Shown: piece by piece, positions 26,070-34,157 of the stretch
Layout of the letters: every line of letters starts with the position of its first letter
Numbering within the stretch: the first letter of the stretch is position 1
Origin: JBNLAN01 sp050302175
GTDB lineage: Bacteria > Pseudomonadota > Zetaproteobacteria > Mariprofundales > Mariprofundaceae
Assembly: GCA_050302175.1 (NCBI GenBank)
Contig: JBNLAN010000002.1
Coordinates: 1 to 64,000, forward strand
Direction of reading: 5' to 3'
Length of the DNA: 64,000 bases
Notes under the pieces: generated by a model
What the model saw: the letters and a program-made list of their open reading frames with translations, nothing else
The model's database searches: none
Told to the model about the DNA's origin: nothing
Translations under genes and position numbers: made by a program

Positions 26070-27107
26070 ATGGCTCTAATTTCAATGAGACAATTGCTGG
26101 ATTATGCCGCCGAACACAATTTCGGTATGCCAGCGTTCAACGTAAACAATCTGGAACAGGTTCAGGCCATCATGGAAGCCGCAGATGAAACCAATTCGCC
26201 GGTGATCATGCAGGGTTCTGCCGGTGCGCGCACCTACGCAGGCGAACCATTCCTGCGCCACCTGATTCTGGCAGCGATCGAGCAGTATCCGCATATCCCG
26301 GTCTGCATGCATCAGGATCACGGTTCCGAGCCGGCAGTCTGCCTGCGCTCCATTCAGTCCGGCTTCTCATCCGTGATGATGGATGGCTCGCTGATGGCAG
26401 ATGCCAAAACCCCATCCTCTTATGAGTACAACGTCAACGTCACCAGACAGGTGGTCGACATGGCCCACGCTGGCGGCGTTTCGGTGGAAGGCGAACTGGG
26501 CTGCCTGGGCTCGCTGGAAACCGGTGAGATGGGCGAAGAAGATGGCCACGGTGCCGAAGGCAAGCTGGAGATGGATCAGCTGCTGACCGATCCGGACGAA
26601 GCGAAAGACTTCGTTGAGAAGACCGGTGTGGATGCACTGGCGATCGCCATCGGCACCTCACACGGTGCTTACAAGTTCACCAAGCCGCCGACCGGCGCAG
26701 TGCTGCGCATCGACCGCATTAAGGAGATTCATGCCAAGATCCCGAACGTGCACCTGGTAATGCACGGTTCCTCCTCGGTCCCACAGGAGTGGCTGAAAAT
26801 CATCAACTCCTACGGCGGCGAAATGGGCGAAACCTACGGTGTTCCGGTTGAGGAGATCGTCGAAGGCATCAAGAACGGCGTGCGCAAGGTCAACATCGAC
26901 ACCGACCTGCGTATGGCTTCAACCGGTGCGATCCGCAAGCACCTTGCCGAGAACAAGTCGAACTTCGACCCGCGTAAGTTCTACAAGGAAGCGAAGAACG
27001 GCATGAAGCAGATCTGTAAGGATCGCTACGAAGCCTTCGGCTGTGCCGGCCATGCCGACAAGATCAAGGCGAAATCTCTGGACGAGATGACCAGCTACTA
27101 CAGCTAA
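26070..27107 (+). CDS. fba: Class II fructose-bisphosphate aldolase, Calvin-cycle subtype
   Basis: 345 aa. Zinc-dependent aldolase joining DHAP with GAP (or erythrose-4-phosphate in the Calvin cycle). Zinc ligands are visible in CMHQDHGSE, GTSHGAYKF and LVMHGSSSVP. The sequence SVEGELGCLGSLETGEMGEEDG (landmarks EGELGCLG and TGEMGEEDG) is typical of the CbbA subtype. AAGGAGG stands upstream of the ATG. Last gene of the cluster, followed by a strong terminator. Confidence 0.95.
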   Translation: MALISMRQLLDYAAEHNFGMPAFNVNNLEQVQAIMEAADETNSPVIMQGSAGARTYAGEPFLRHLILAAIEQYPHIPVCMHQDHGSEPAVCLRSIQSGFSSVMMDGSLMADAKTPSSYEYNVNVTRQVVDMAHAGGVSVEGELGCLGSLETGEMGEEDGHGAEGKLEMDQLLTDPDEAKDFVEKTGVDALAIAIGTSHGAYKFTKPPTGAVLRIDRIKEIHAKIPNVHLVMHGSSSVPQEWLKIINSYGGEMGETYGVPVEEIVEGIKNGVRKVNIDTDLRMASTGAIRKHLAENKSNFDPRKFYKEAKNGMKQICKDRYEAFGCAGHADKIKAKSLDEMTSYYS

Positions 27108-27127
27108 TCGCTTTGACTCGTACAACA

Positions 27128-27155
27128 GGGGCGGCCTTCGGGCCGCCCCTTTTTT
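27128..27155 (+). terminator. Rho-independent terminator of the Calvin/glycolysis cluster
   Basis: Nine-bp perfect stem GGGGCGGCC / GGCCGCCCC with a TTCG tetraloop and six Ts, 20 bp after the fba stop codon. Confidence 0.95.
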
Positions 27156-27204
27156 GTGACTCATGCCATTTCTCATTTGTTCTAATCCGGGCTAATCTGA
27201 TGAT

Positions 27205-27837
27205 ATGCTTAAGTTGTTGTCGCGCATCGCACTGCTTCTGATTTTTGCTGCCATTGCAGGCGGCATCTATTTCTTTCCTGAACTCAAGCAGACCCATACC
27301 CGCCAGCAGGTGAACGACCTGTTGATCGAAATGCAGCCAGATGCCGCAATACAGGCCGGCTTCATCCAGAATATGCACGAACAGCAATGGAGCAGCAGCA
27401 CATTTCTTAACTTGTTCGGCCTGAAACTTCCGCTCGGAACCACCGAAACGACAGTGCGTGCGCCAGTCAAAGTCTACTACGGTATCCGCCCAAAAAACCT
27501 GCATTTTCAGAGCCTCAAGGATGGCGTGTTGCTGATGACAGTCGATAAAGTGGAAGTGCTATCAGTTGATGCCGACATATCCCGGCTTGAAATGAAAACG
27601 ACTGTCGGCTGGGCAAGGCTCGATGCCTTCAGTGGCAAAACCGCACGCCAACAAGCCAAACTCGCCTTTGAGGGCAGCAAACGTCATGCTGCCGACCAGA
27701 TGCTGCAAAGTCTGGAGGTAACCGCCCAGACACGCGCTGCTGTCGTGGCAATTTTTCTGAATATCCCTGGCATTCGGGAGGTCGGCATTGACCGAAAGGA
27801 TAGAATCCCTCTGGCGCTTCCCAAAGCCTCTCACTAA
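27205..27837 (+). CDS. Membrane-anchored DUF4230-like protein
   Basis: 210 aa. One N-terminal transmembrane helix (about 5-24), then a soluble domain probably outside the cytoplasm. The segment VKVYYGIRPKNLHFQSLKDGVLLMTVDKVEVLSVDADIS (landmarks YYGIRPKNLHF and VDKVEVLSVD) looks like a DUF4230-type beta-rich domain, which is a tentative assignment from memory. No ribosome site is obvious. Function unknown. Confidence 0.6.
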   Translation: MLKLLSRIALLLIFAAIAGGIYFFPELKQTHTRQQVNDLLIEMQPDAAIQAGFIQNMHEQQWSSSTFLNLFGLKLPLGTTETTVRAPVKVYYGIRPKNLHFQSLKDGVLLMTVDKVEVLSVDADISRLEMKTTVGWARLDAFSGKTARQQAKLAFEGSKRHAADQMLQSLEVTAQTRAAVVAIFLNIPGIREVGIDRKDRIPLALPKASH

Positions 27838-27932
27838 CAAACCGGCCGCGATCCGGCATGCCTTTTGCTGATATTTTACGGAGCGCACAAATAGGAGTGC
27901 GCCTGCCATTGGCAACCTTTACGGAGATGCGT

Positions 27933-27983
27933 ATGAAATGTGTAATCGTCATGCCACAAGCTCATTTGCCCGAGGTCGGTTGA
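27933..27983 (+). CDS. Possible 16-codon leader ORF
   Basis: ATG 27933 follows TTACGGAG with good spacing and encodes MKCVIVMPQAHLPEVG, ending two bases before the ATG of the FlhF-like gene, which itself has a poor ribosome site. It may couple translation of that gene. It could equally be a chance ORF. A GCGCAC...GTGCGC hairpin lies about 50 bp upstream. Confidence 0.3.
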   Translation: MKCVIVMPQAHLPEVG

Positions 27984-27985
27984 GC

Positions 27986-28174
27986 ATGCATGTTCGCATC
28001 TTCACCGGCAGTAAATTACATGAGGTCATGGCGAATGTTCGCCAGGGCTTAGGACCCGATGCAGTCATTCTTGACTGTGAACACATTAGAAATCGTGACG
28101 GCAGCGAAATCTGGCAGCTCTTTGCGGCCATCGACAACGACCCCGATGCAAATATTGAGCGGAATGAATGGTGA
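27986..28174 (+). CDS. Stand-alone FlhF N-terminal domain
   Basis: 62 aa from ATG 27986. The sequence MHVRIFTGSKLHEVMANVRQ... (first 20 residues) followed by LGPDAVILD and EIWQLFAAIDND matches the N-terminal (B) domain of the flagellar SRP-like GTPase FlhF. The N and G (GTPase) domains are absent: the frame stops at 28174, and only 245 bp without recognisable GTPase motifs separate it from flhG. Either flhF was truncated here or the small domain is kept for a purpose; in known FlhF the extreme N-terminus activates or binds FlhG. The 28175-28418 gap holds nothing else I recognise. Confidence 0.65.
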   Translation: MHVRIFTGSKLHEVMANVRQGLGPDAVILDCEHIRNRDGSEIWQLFAAIDNDPDANIERNEW

Positions 28175-28418
28175 AAAAAGAAACGGCGAAAAACGTTTCC
28201 TATAAAGCATTAACGATTCATCAGTCCTGACGATCATAAAATCGGCACAGCTCATGCTTATTGATACCGAAGGTTGACGTACCAACCGACCACCAGCGCT
28301 TGCGCGAAAAAACTGTCATATGCCGGATCATGGCTCTTCCGGCCGACATGAATGGGGCGGACAAAATGCAACCATCTGCAAAACTAGAGCTCTACCGGGA
28401 TTCGAGGCTTGTAACATC

Positions 28419-29231
28419 ATGCACACCCCACGTGTGATTGCCATTAGCAGCGGCAAAGGTGGTGTAGGCAAAACACTGATCTCAGCACACCTTGCCATAC
28501 GCGCCGTCCAGCGGGGTCAGCGTGTACTGCTCATCGACGCAGACACTGGTCTTTCCGATATCGATATCCTGCTGGGACTGCCGCAGCACATAGGGCTGCA
28601 AGACCTGCTTGAGAACGGCGCCAGCTTCAGCGATGCCCTGACCACCACACCGTACGGATTCGATCTGTTACCGGGAAGCTCCGGTTCCCACAACATCACC
28701 CGGTTGTCCAACATCCAGAAACAACTGCTACTGGATGAAATACGCGAGGCTGGTGCCAACTACGACCTGATACTGATCGATACGGCCACAGGTATTGACG
28801 ATTCCGTGCTCTACTTCGTCTCGGCTGCCGAATCCGCCCTGATCGTTGTCACCCCGGACCCGGCTTCGCTGGCGGATGCATATTCCCTGATCAAAGTCCT
28901 GTCGCAAACGCGGCAAATGCACCGTTTCATGATCGTCATCAATCAGGCTGAAGCGATTGAGGCACAAACCATTTTCCGCCGCCTGCTCTCGATCACTGAC
29001 CGCTACCTTGATGTCTGCCTCGACTACGTTGGACATATCAAGCAAAGCAATAGCATCCGCTCACTTATTCGGACACAGGCACTGCTCGATCTTTCGACTT
29101 CAGGACATACCACCAGACAACTCAACCATGCACTGGACACAGTCCTGTCGCACCCCAGAGAAAAAAGTCACAGCGGCCTGCAATTTTTCTGGCAACACAA
29201 TCTCGATACGGAGACCAGACATGCCGCGTAG
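28419..29231 (+). CDS. flhG: FlhG/MinD-like ATPase
   Basis: 270 aa from ATG 28419 (GAGG at 28404-28407); an in-frame upstream ATG at 28320 gives a non-conserved extension. A deviant Walker A AISSGKGGVGKT, LIDADTGLSDIDILLG and the LILIDTATGIDDS segment identify the MinD/ParA branch, FlhG (YlxH/FleN) type. FlhG sets flagellar number and place by controlling FlhF. Here only an FlhF fragment precedes it, and no fliA or che genes follow. The 3' end overlaps a small membrane-protein gene by 11 bp. Confidence 0.85.
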   Translation: MHTPRVIAISSGKGGVGKTLISAHLAIRAVQRGQRVLLIDADTGLSDIDILLGLPQHIGLQDLLENGASFSDALTTTPYGFDLLPGSSGSHNITRLSNIQKQLLLDEIREAGANYDLILIDTATGIDDSVLYFVSAAESALIVVTPDPASLADAYSLIKVLSQTRQMHRFMIVINQAEAIEAQTIFRRLLSITDRYLDVCLDYVGHIKQSNSIRSLIRTQALLDLSTSGHTTRQLNHALDTVLSHPREKSHSGLQFFWQHNLDTETRHAA

Positions 29232-29445
29232 AGGCATGCCCAGCACCGTGCAGGCGGCATTCGCAGGAGCTGCTGGCGGTTTTCTTCTCTCAATCGTAAT
29301 CTGGCTGACGCAGCAAACGCCAGTTGAGGATATGTTGTTTAAAATTCTTCTGCTCACCATGGCAGGGAGCTGGGCGGGCATTTTACTGGTCTGGATAGGC
29401 AACCGACTTCTTCCCTCGACGTACGATCACAAACACAAGCTTTAG
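29221..29445 (+). CDS. Small two-helix membrane protein
   Basis: 74 aa starting inside the last codons of flhG (overlap 11 bp), so probably cotranslated with it. Two hydrophobic helices are evident (AAFAGAAGGFLLSIVIWL and KILLLTMAGSWAGILLVWIG), with a short basic N-terminus and a His/Lys tail. No family recognised. A second ATG at 29236 is an alternative start. Confidence 0.6.
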   Translation: MPRRGMPSTVQAAFAGAAGGFLLSIVIWLTQQTPVEDMLFKILLLTMAGSWAGILLVWIGNRLLPSTYDHKHKL

Positions 29446-29527
29446 GGTCGACCGCTCGCACGGTATACCCCTGCAGTAAACTTGCTTTGTTATCCCATAT
29501 TCATTATGTTGGTACTGAGGAGTTTGC

Positions 29528-31393
29528 ATGGCTGCAACTGAACTTACTCGCCACCATACGCTGAAGCAGGATCTCGTACGTGCGGTTCTTGTCTGGAGCG
29601 GTTATTTCTTTGCCATCCTCGCTATCGCATTTTTCGCTACAATTAATAATCTTGTCGACCTGATCGTATCGGATATTGCTGCCGACCGCATGCGCTATCA
29701 GGTGGCCGAATTTTCAAAACACCTCTCCGAAAACCACCGTGACACAATTTTTGAGGAGGCGGTCGCACTGGTGCAAAGCGAAACCATTGGGGGGATTCTG
29801 CTGGCAGACAACTCCGATCGCATCACAATTGCCGCAATAGAGCCAAATGGAGAGCCCGGACTATCCATCAAGCCGGGGATGAAAAGGGATGAGGTGCTTC
29901 GTCATATCGATCGCTATACTCACCTGCATCTTTTTGCAGAGCCGATTCCCGACCATAAAATGACCATGGTACTCATCATGGATGATCGTCCCATTTATGA
30001 ATCAATTTACGCGGCCACAGCAGGCACAACTGTTTTGTTACTACTGCTCGTAGTTATTTCTATCCTTGCACTCCACCGTTCACTGCGCAGTCACCTGATC
30101 ACTCCCATCGATAATGTGCTCAGCCTGATGGATGACCACACCCCCCCCGATGAGAAGGCGAATCTTTTCGAGCACCTACCGGACGAAGTTGCCGAACTGG
30201 CACACTCCTACGAACAGCTTATTTCCGAACGACAATTCATCGAATCGGAGCTCAGACAGGCACAAAAACTGGAGTCGCTCGGCACGCTGGTCGGCGGCAT
30301 TGCGCACAATTTCAACAACACCTTGGCTGGCATGACAGGAAACCTCTACATCGCCCGGCAATTGAGCGAGGGAAACGCCGAACTGCAAAGCAAACTGGAT
30401 CGCATCGAACAGATGGCCTTCCATACCGCTTCTATCATCAAAAAGTTACTGGCCTTCGCGCAGCAGAACACCGCTTCCCTTAAGCCTGTCGATTTGGCCG
30501 AACTGATCCGAAACACGACCGACTTGTATAAACTTACCGCCCCCAAAGGCACCCGCATCGAATATGAGATCACTGAGAATCGACTTGTTGTGAAAGCCGA
30601 TACAACCCAGTTACAACAAGTGCTGTTGAACCTGATGATTAATGCCTTTGATGCCACCGAACATGCCAAGCACCCATATGTTACTGTCCGGCTGCAGCGG
30701 CTGGATGCCGACCAGAACTTCCTTACCATACACCGCAAACTCAACGGCAAAACTTTCGCACACCTCTCTATTCGCGATAACGGCTGCGGCATTCCGCCGG
30801 ATAGCATCGAGCATATCTTCGAACCGTTTTTCACCACCAAGGAGGTTGGCAAGGGAACCGGGCTAGGGCTTTCCATGGTTTATGGCACCATTAGTGAACA
30901 TGGTGGCGCCATAGATGTCAGCTCAGGCGAGCACGGAACCTGTATCGACATTTATCTCCCCGCCCTTTTAGATACAGAAATGGCCGAGATAGAAACCCTG
31001 AAAAATATCGACCCCATCGACGGAAATAGTGAAACCATTTTGCTTATCGACGATGATGATATGGTGACCGAAACCACCAAAGCAATTTTGGAAAGCCTCA
31101 ACTACAAAGTGCTGACTGCAAACTCCGGTATGCAGGGTGTCGAGAGCTACAGGGCTCATGCCGAGGAGATTTCTCTGGTGTTGCTCGATATCGTGATGCC
31201 GGTCTTTAGCGGCCCCGATACCGCAAAAGCCATCCGTTCGATCAACTCCGATGCACGCATCCTTTTTATCACGGGTTATGATCAAAATCAGAGCAGACTG
31301 GAAGAGCTGGAAGTCTTCGGGCCTGTGCTTGCCAAGCCCTACACCATCTACCTGCTAAGCCAGGCTGTTCGCAGCGTGATTGACCGACATTAA
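29528..31393 (+). CDS. Hybrid sensor histidine kinase with receiver domain
   Basis: 621 aa. Two transmembrane helices (about 22-39 and 163-183) enclose a periplasmic sensor of about 120 residues. A HAMP-like linker leads to the phospho-acceptor helix with H260 in GGIAHNFNN, where most relatives of this NtrB-like subfamily have HDFNN. The HATPase domain shows LMINAFDA (N box), SIRDNGCGIPP (G1) and GKGTGLGLSMVYG (G2). A C-terminal receiver domain (about 505-615) has the acidic IDDDD pocket, LVLLDIVMP with the phospho-Asp, and a conserved AKP. TGAGGAG precedes the ATG. No cognate regulator is adjacent. Confidence 0.9.
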   Translation: MAATELTRHHTLKQDLVRAVLVWSGYFFAILAIAFFATINNLVDLIVSDIAADRMRYQVAEFSKHLSENHRDTIFEEAVALVQSETIGGILLADNSDRITIAAIEPNGEPGLSIKPGMKRDEVLRHIDRYTHLHLFAEPIPDHKMTMVLIMDDRPIYESIYAATAGTTVLLLLLVVISILALHRSLRSHLITPIDNVLSLMDDHTPPDEKANLFEHLPDEVAELAHSYEQLISERQFIESELRQAQKLESLGTLVGGIAHNFNNTLAGMTGNLYIARQLSEGNAELQSKLDRIEQMAFHTASIIKKLLAFAQQNTASLKPVDLAELIRNTTDLYKLTAPKGTRIEYEITENRLVVKADTTQLQQVLLNLMINAFDATEHAKHPYVTVRLQRLDADQNFLTIHRKLNGKTFAHLSIRDNGCGIPPDSIEHIFEPFFTTKEVGKGTGLGLSMVYGTISEHGGAIDVSSGEHGTCIDIYLPALLDTEMAEIETLKNIDPIDGNSETILLIDDDDMVTETTKAILESLNYKVLTANSGMQGVESYRAHAEEISLVLLDIVMPVFSGPDTAKAIRSINSDARILFITGYDQNQSRLEELEVFGPVLAKPYTIYLLSQAVRSVIDRH

Positions 31394-31534
31394 CAACTCA
31401 CCCCACGCCTTAAACCGATCAGTCTATAATGACCAACAGATACAGGCTCAAATCTGCCATAGACGATATACATTGGCATTAATTGTGCTTCTCGTTTTAA
31501 ACAGACAAACCAAGCCGGGGGGCAACATACCATC

Positions 31535-31786
31535 ATGATGGTACTAAGAAGAAAAGTCGGTGAAACGATCCGCATCAATGACGACATTCGCATCACCATT
31601 CAGGAGATTCAGGATGGGCGCATGGTTCGTTTTGGTATTGAAGCACCGGCGGAAATTGCCGTGCACCGAATGGAAGTTTTTCAACTTATCAGTGCCGAAA
31701 ACCGGGCAGCTACTGCAGGTGATGCTCTGGACTGGTTGCAGCAGGAGAAACAGATAAAATCAGGTACAATCGCTCATGCAGAATAG
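31535..31786 (+). CDS. csrA: Carbon storage regulator CsrA
   Basis: 83 aa RNA-binding regulator that blocks ribosome sites of target mRNAs. The sequence MMVLRRKVGETIRIND..., RITIQEIQDGRMVRFGIEAP (landmark RFGIEAPAEIAVHR) and VFQLIS fit the family, with the conserved RNA-binding GIEAP...VHR region. The Lys/Arg pattern near the N-terminus (LRRKVGE) differs slightly from the usual LTRRVGE. It has about 20 extra C-terminal residues. The gene overlaps fliW by 11 bp, the classical partner-switch pair. Confidence 0.9.
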   Translation: MMVLRRKVGETIRINDDIRITIQEIQDGRMVRFGIEAPAEIAVHRMEVFQLISAENRAATAGDALDWLQQEKQIKSGTIAHAE

Positions 31787-32186
31787 CCTTCACTCGGAAG
31801 CGTTTCTCTTTCCACAAGGCGTTGCCGGCTATCCAGCCTCCAGACACTTCCGGTTTGCCGATGAGGACGCTGGCAGCATTGCCGTCATGCAGTCTCTGGA
31901 GGAAGCAGACACTGCATTCCTTACCGCGCCTTGGGATGAAGAGCGTCTCGGCCCTCCACCCGCACTTACAGCAGAACAGAGGCATTGCCTGAAACTGAAC
32001 AGCGACCAGATGCCACAGTGGCTGCTGATACTGAATCCGTTTACCGATGCCGAATGGGTCACCGCCAATTTGAGAGCTCCGATTGCAATAAACCATGCGT
32101 CAGGACTTGCTCTGCAATGCGTACAACTCGAGCCAGAACTGGCGCTGCGCTATCGCTGGATGCCTCAGCCCACCTTCAATGCATAG
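31776..32186 (+). CDS. fliW: Flagellar assembly factor FliW (CsrA antagonist)
   Basis: 136 aa. FliW binds CsrA allosterically and is displaced by flagellin, linking translation to flagellum export. Family landmarks: FLFPQGVAGYPASRHFRF near the N-terminus, the acidic middle, and WLLILNPFTDAEWVTANLRAPIAINHAS (landmarks ANLRAPIAIN). The overlap with csrA supports the call. No flagellin or other flagellar structural gene is seen in this window, so the usual trigger is not visible. Confidence 0.85.
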   Translation: MQNSLHSEAFLFPQGVAGYPASRHFRFADEDAGSIAVMQSLEEADTAFLTAPWDEERLGPPPALTAEQRHCLKLNSDQMPQWLLILNPFTDAEWVTANLRAPIAINHASGLALQCVQLEPELALRYRWMPQPTFNA

Positions 32187-32298
32187 TACCTAACAAAAAC
32201 CCCCTCTATTTTGTGTGCGCAGTCACACCGATCGTTCACCCAATCGCTACGCTTGCATTCCACACTTAAATATTCCAACCAGGGTGGAGGTAGGCGAT

Positions 32299-32694
32299 AT
32301 GGGAATCAGCGAATTCGAATTACAGGCACATGAAATCTTTTCGGAGCTTTCCGATGCCGACATCGAGAAACTGGAAGCTGCTTCCGAGGTTCGTCTGTTC
32401 AAGCAGGGGCAGCACCTGATTCGCGAAGGTGAGGAGAATGCTCATCTTTATCTGATTCAGGAAGGAACCGTCTCCGTACGCTCCTATAATGTGGAATTTG
32501 CAAGACTTCGCACCGGCAGCCTTGCCGGAGAAATTTCCGCTGCAGGCATTAGCCAGCCGATTGCCGATGTAATTGCCTTGAGCAAGGTCTCGGCACTGAT
32601 GATTCCTGCCGATCTGGTTCGCGAACTGGCCAAGCGCCATCAACAATTCCACAAGCGCATTCATGATACTGCCATGCGCCGTGTACTTGGTTAG
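32299..32694 (+). CDS. Single cyclic-nucleotide-binding domain protein
   Basis: 131 aa from ATG 32299 (GGAGG at 32286-32290). It consists almost wholly of a cNMP-binding beta-roll: FKQGQHLIREGEENAHLYLIQEGTVSV (landmarks EGEENAHLYLI) and ARLRTGSLAGEISA, with GE at the phosphate cassette. The classical Arg-Ser/Thr pair of the phosphate cassette is not evident, so cAMP or cGMP binding is doubtful. No DNA-binding domain is present. It may act as a regulatory subunit; the neighbouring YihY gene may be cotranscribed. Confidence 0.8.
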   Translation: MGISEFELQAHEIFSELSDADIEKLEAASEVRLFKQGQHLIREGEENAHLYLIQEGTVSVRSYNVEFARLRTGSLAGEISAAGISQPIADVIALSKVSALMIPADLVRELAKRHQQFHKRIHDTAMRRVLG

Positions 32695-32818
32695 TTTCAC
32701 AACGCCTGTTCGATAAGCACTATTATCACGGTTGCTTACTACTTCAATTACCATTTCACATCATGACGTTTACGCCTCATTGCTGCTAGAATAACATCAA
32801 ACTACAGCAGGGGAGCGC

Positions 32819-34156
32819 ATGAACCACACGGAGTCGCTGAAAAAACTATTGTGGGAGATATGGGGCGTCATCTCTGACTTCAGACGTTTACGTACGTTTG
32901 CACTCAACCGGATGCAATTCTGGCGGCGTGTGGTACTCCGCTTTGTTGATGATCGCTGTATCCAGCGAGCTTCCGCGCTGGCCTATGCCACACTACTGGC
33001 AATTGTCCCAATGGTGGCGCTGGGCTTCTCGATCTTTACCGGCTCCAAGGCCTTCGAGTCGGTCACCACAAATATCACCCAAACCATTCTGCAATACATG
33101 CTGCCAACCAGCCAGTCAGTCGTGCAGGAGTATCTCTCCGGCATCGGTGACAAAGCAGGCGCACTCTCCATTTTCGGCCTGATTGGTCTGATGTTTACCG
33201 CCACCGCCCTGCTTAACACCATGGAGGAGGCGTTCAACGATATCTGGCGCATCACCCGTGCCCGCTCCTGGTGGTCGAAGCTGATCATCTTCTGGTCGGC
33301 GCTGACGCTCTCCCCCATCCTGATCGGCGCATCACTCAGCATCACCTCATATTTCGCCGCACTTCCGGTGCTGGAGAATGTTGCGCAGCAAGGCGTAGAG
33401 ACGCTGGGCAAAACACCGTTTGTGCTGCCATGGCTGATGTCGTCACTGGCCTTTGCCACACTCTATAAAGCGCTGCCGAATACCCGCATTCCGATTCGTT
33501 ATACCCTGTTCGGCGGTCTGATTTCAGGCGCCCTGTTCGAGCTCACCAAACTGGGTTTTGCCTTCTATGTCACCGAAGTTGCCAACTATGAGAAACTTTA
33601 TGGAGTACTCGGCACTCTGCCTGTATTTCTGATCTGGCTGTTTCTGGTTTGGGTTGTGGTGCTGGTGGGTGCTGAAGTCGCCTACTGCACACAACACGCC
33701 GAAACGAAGGAGACCGAACACAGCCACTTCGATGCCGACGGCGTTCGCCAGTTCTTTGGCTTTTACATCCTCATGCAGGCAGCGCGCGCACTGCAAATCG
33801 GCAAGGTATTACAGCTTGAAGAGCTGACCCGGAAAAGTGGTGTTCCCGGGCCTGTGCTGGAGGAGTGGCTCGACCAGATGTGCCGAAACGGGTTACTTCG
33901 CACCTCTTCAGACGAGGATTCGGAGCATGAAACATGGTTGCCGAGTCGGGATATGCACAGCCTCACCCTGGCCGACATCCACCACAAACTGAATGCAAAA
34001 AATATGCTCGTCCCCGATGAGTGGCAGCAACAGCCACTCGGACGAATCCTTGCAGGTCTCTATTATCGCATGAACCGGGAGCAGGCCAGGTTGATGGAAG
34101 AGGTTACGCTGGCCGATCTGCTGGATATGGAAGAGCAGGAAGAGTACGGAAGCTGA
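32819..34156 (+). CDS. YihY/BrkB family inner-membrane protein
   Basis: 445 aa. The N-terminal part (about 1-300) has six or so hydrophobic helices and the family signature QRASALAYATLLAIVPMVALGFSI (landmark ASALAYATLLAIVP), NTMEEAFNDIWRI, and the C-terminal helix LIWLFLVWVVVLVGAEVAY. It was once labelled ribonuclease BN, which is wrong for this family. A soluble, helix-rich extension of about 150 residues (300-445) resembles a winged-helix domain and may bind a partner. The stop is one base before the next start codon (TGATTTG), so it is cotranscribed with the M24 peptidase gene. Confidence 0.85.
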   Translation: MNHTESLKKLLWEIWGVISDFRRLRTFALNRMQFWRRVVLRFVDDRCIQRASALAYATLLAIVPMVALGFSIFTGSKAFESVTTNITQTILQYMLPTSQSVVQEYLSGIGDKAGALSIFGLIGLMFTATALLNTMEEAFNDIWRITRARSWWSKLIIFWSALTLSPILIGASLSITSYFAALPVLENVAQQGVETLGKTPFVLPWLMSSLAFATLYKALPNTRIPIRYTLFGGLISGALFELTKLGFAFYVTEVANYEKLYGVLGTLPVFLIWLFLVWVVVLVGAEVAYCTQHAETKETEHSHFDADGVRQFFGFYILMQAARALQIGKVLQLEELTRKSGVPGPVLEEWLDQMCRNGLLRTSSDEDSEHETWLPSRDMHSLTLADIHHKLNAKNMLVPDEWQQQPLGRILAGLYYRMNREQARLMEEVTLADLLDMEEQEEYGS

Positions 34157-34157
34157 T

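Noticed and set aside
27986..28418. Full-length flhF with sequencing frameshift
   Set aside because: Only 245 bp separate the short gene from flhG, much less than a GTPase domain needs, and no GTPase motifs were seen in the other frames.
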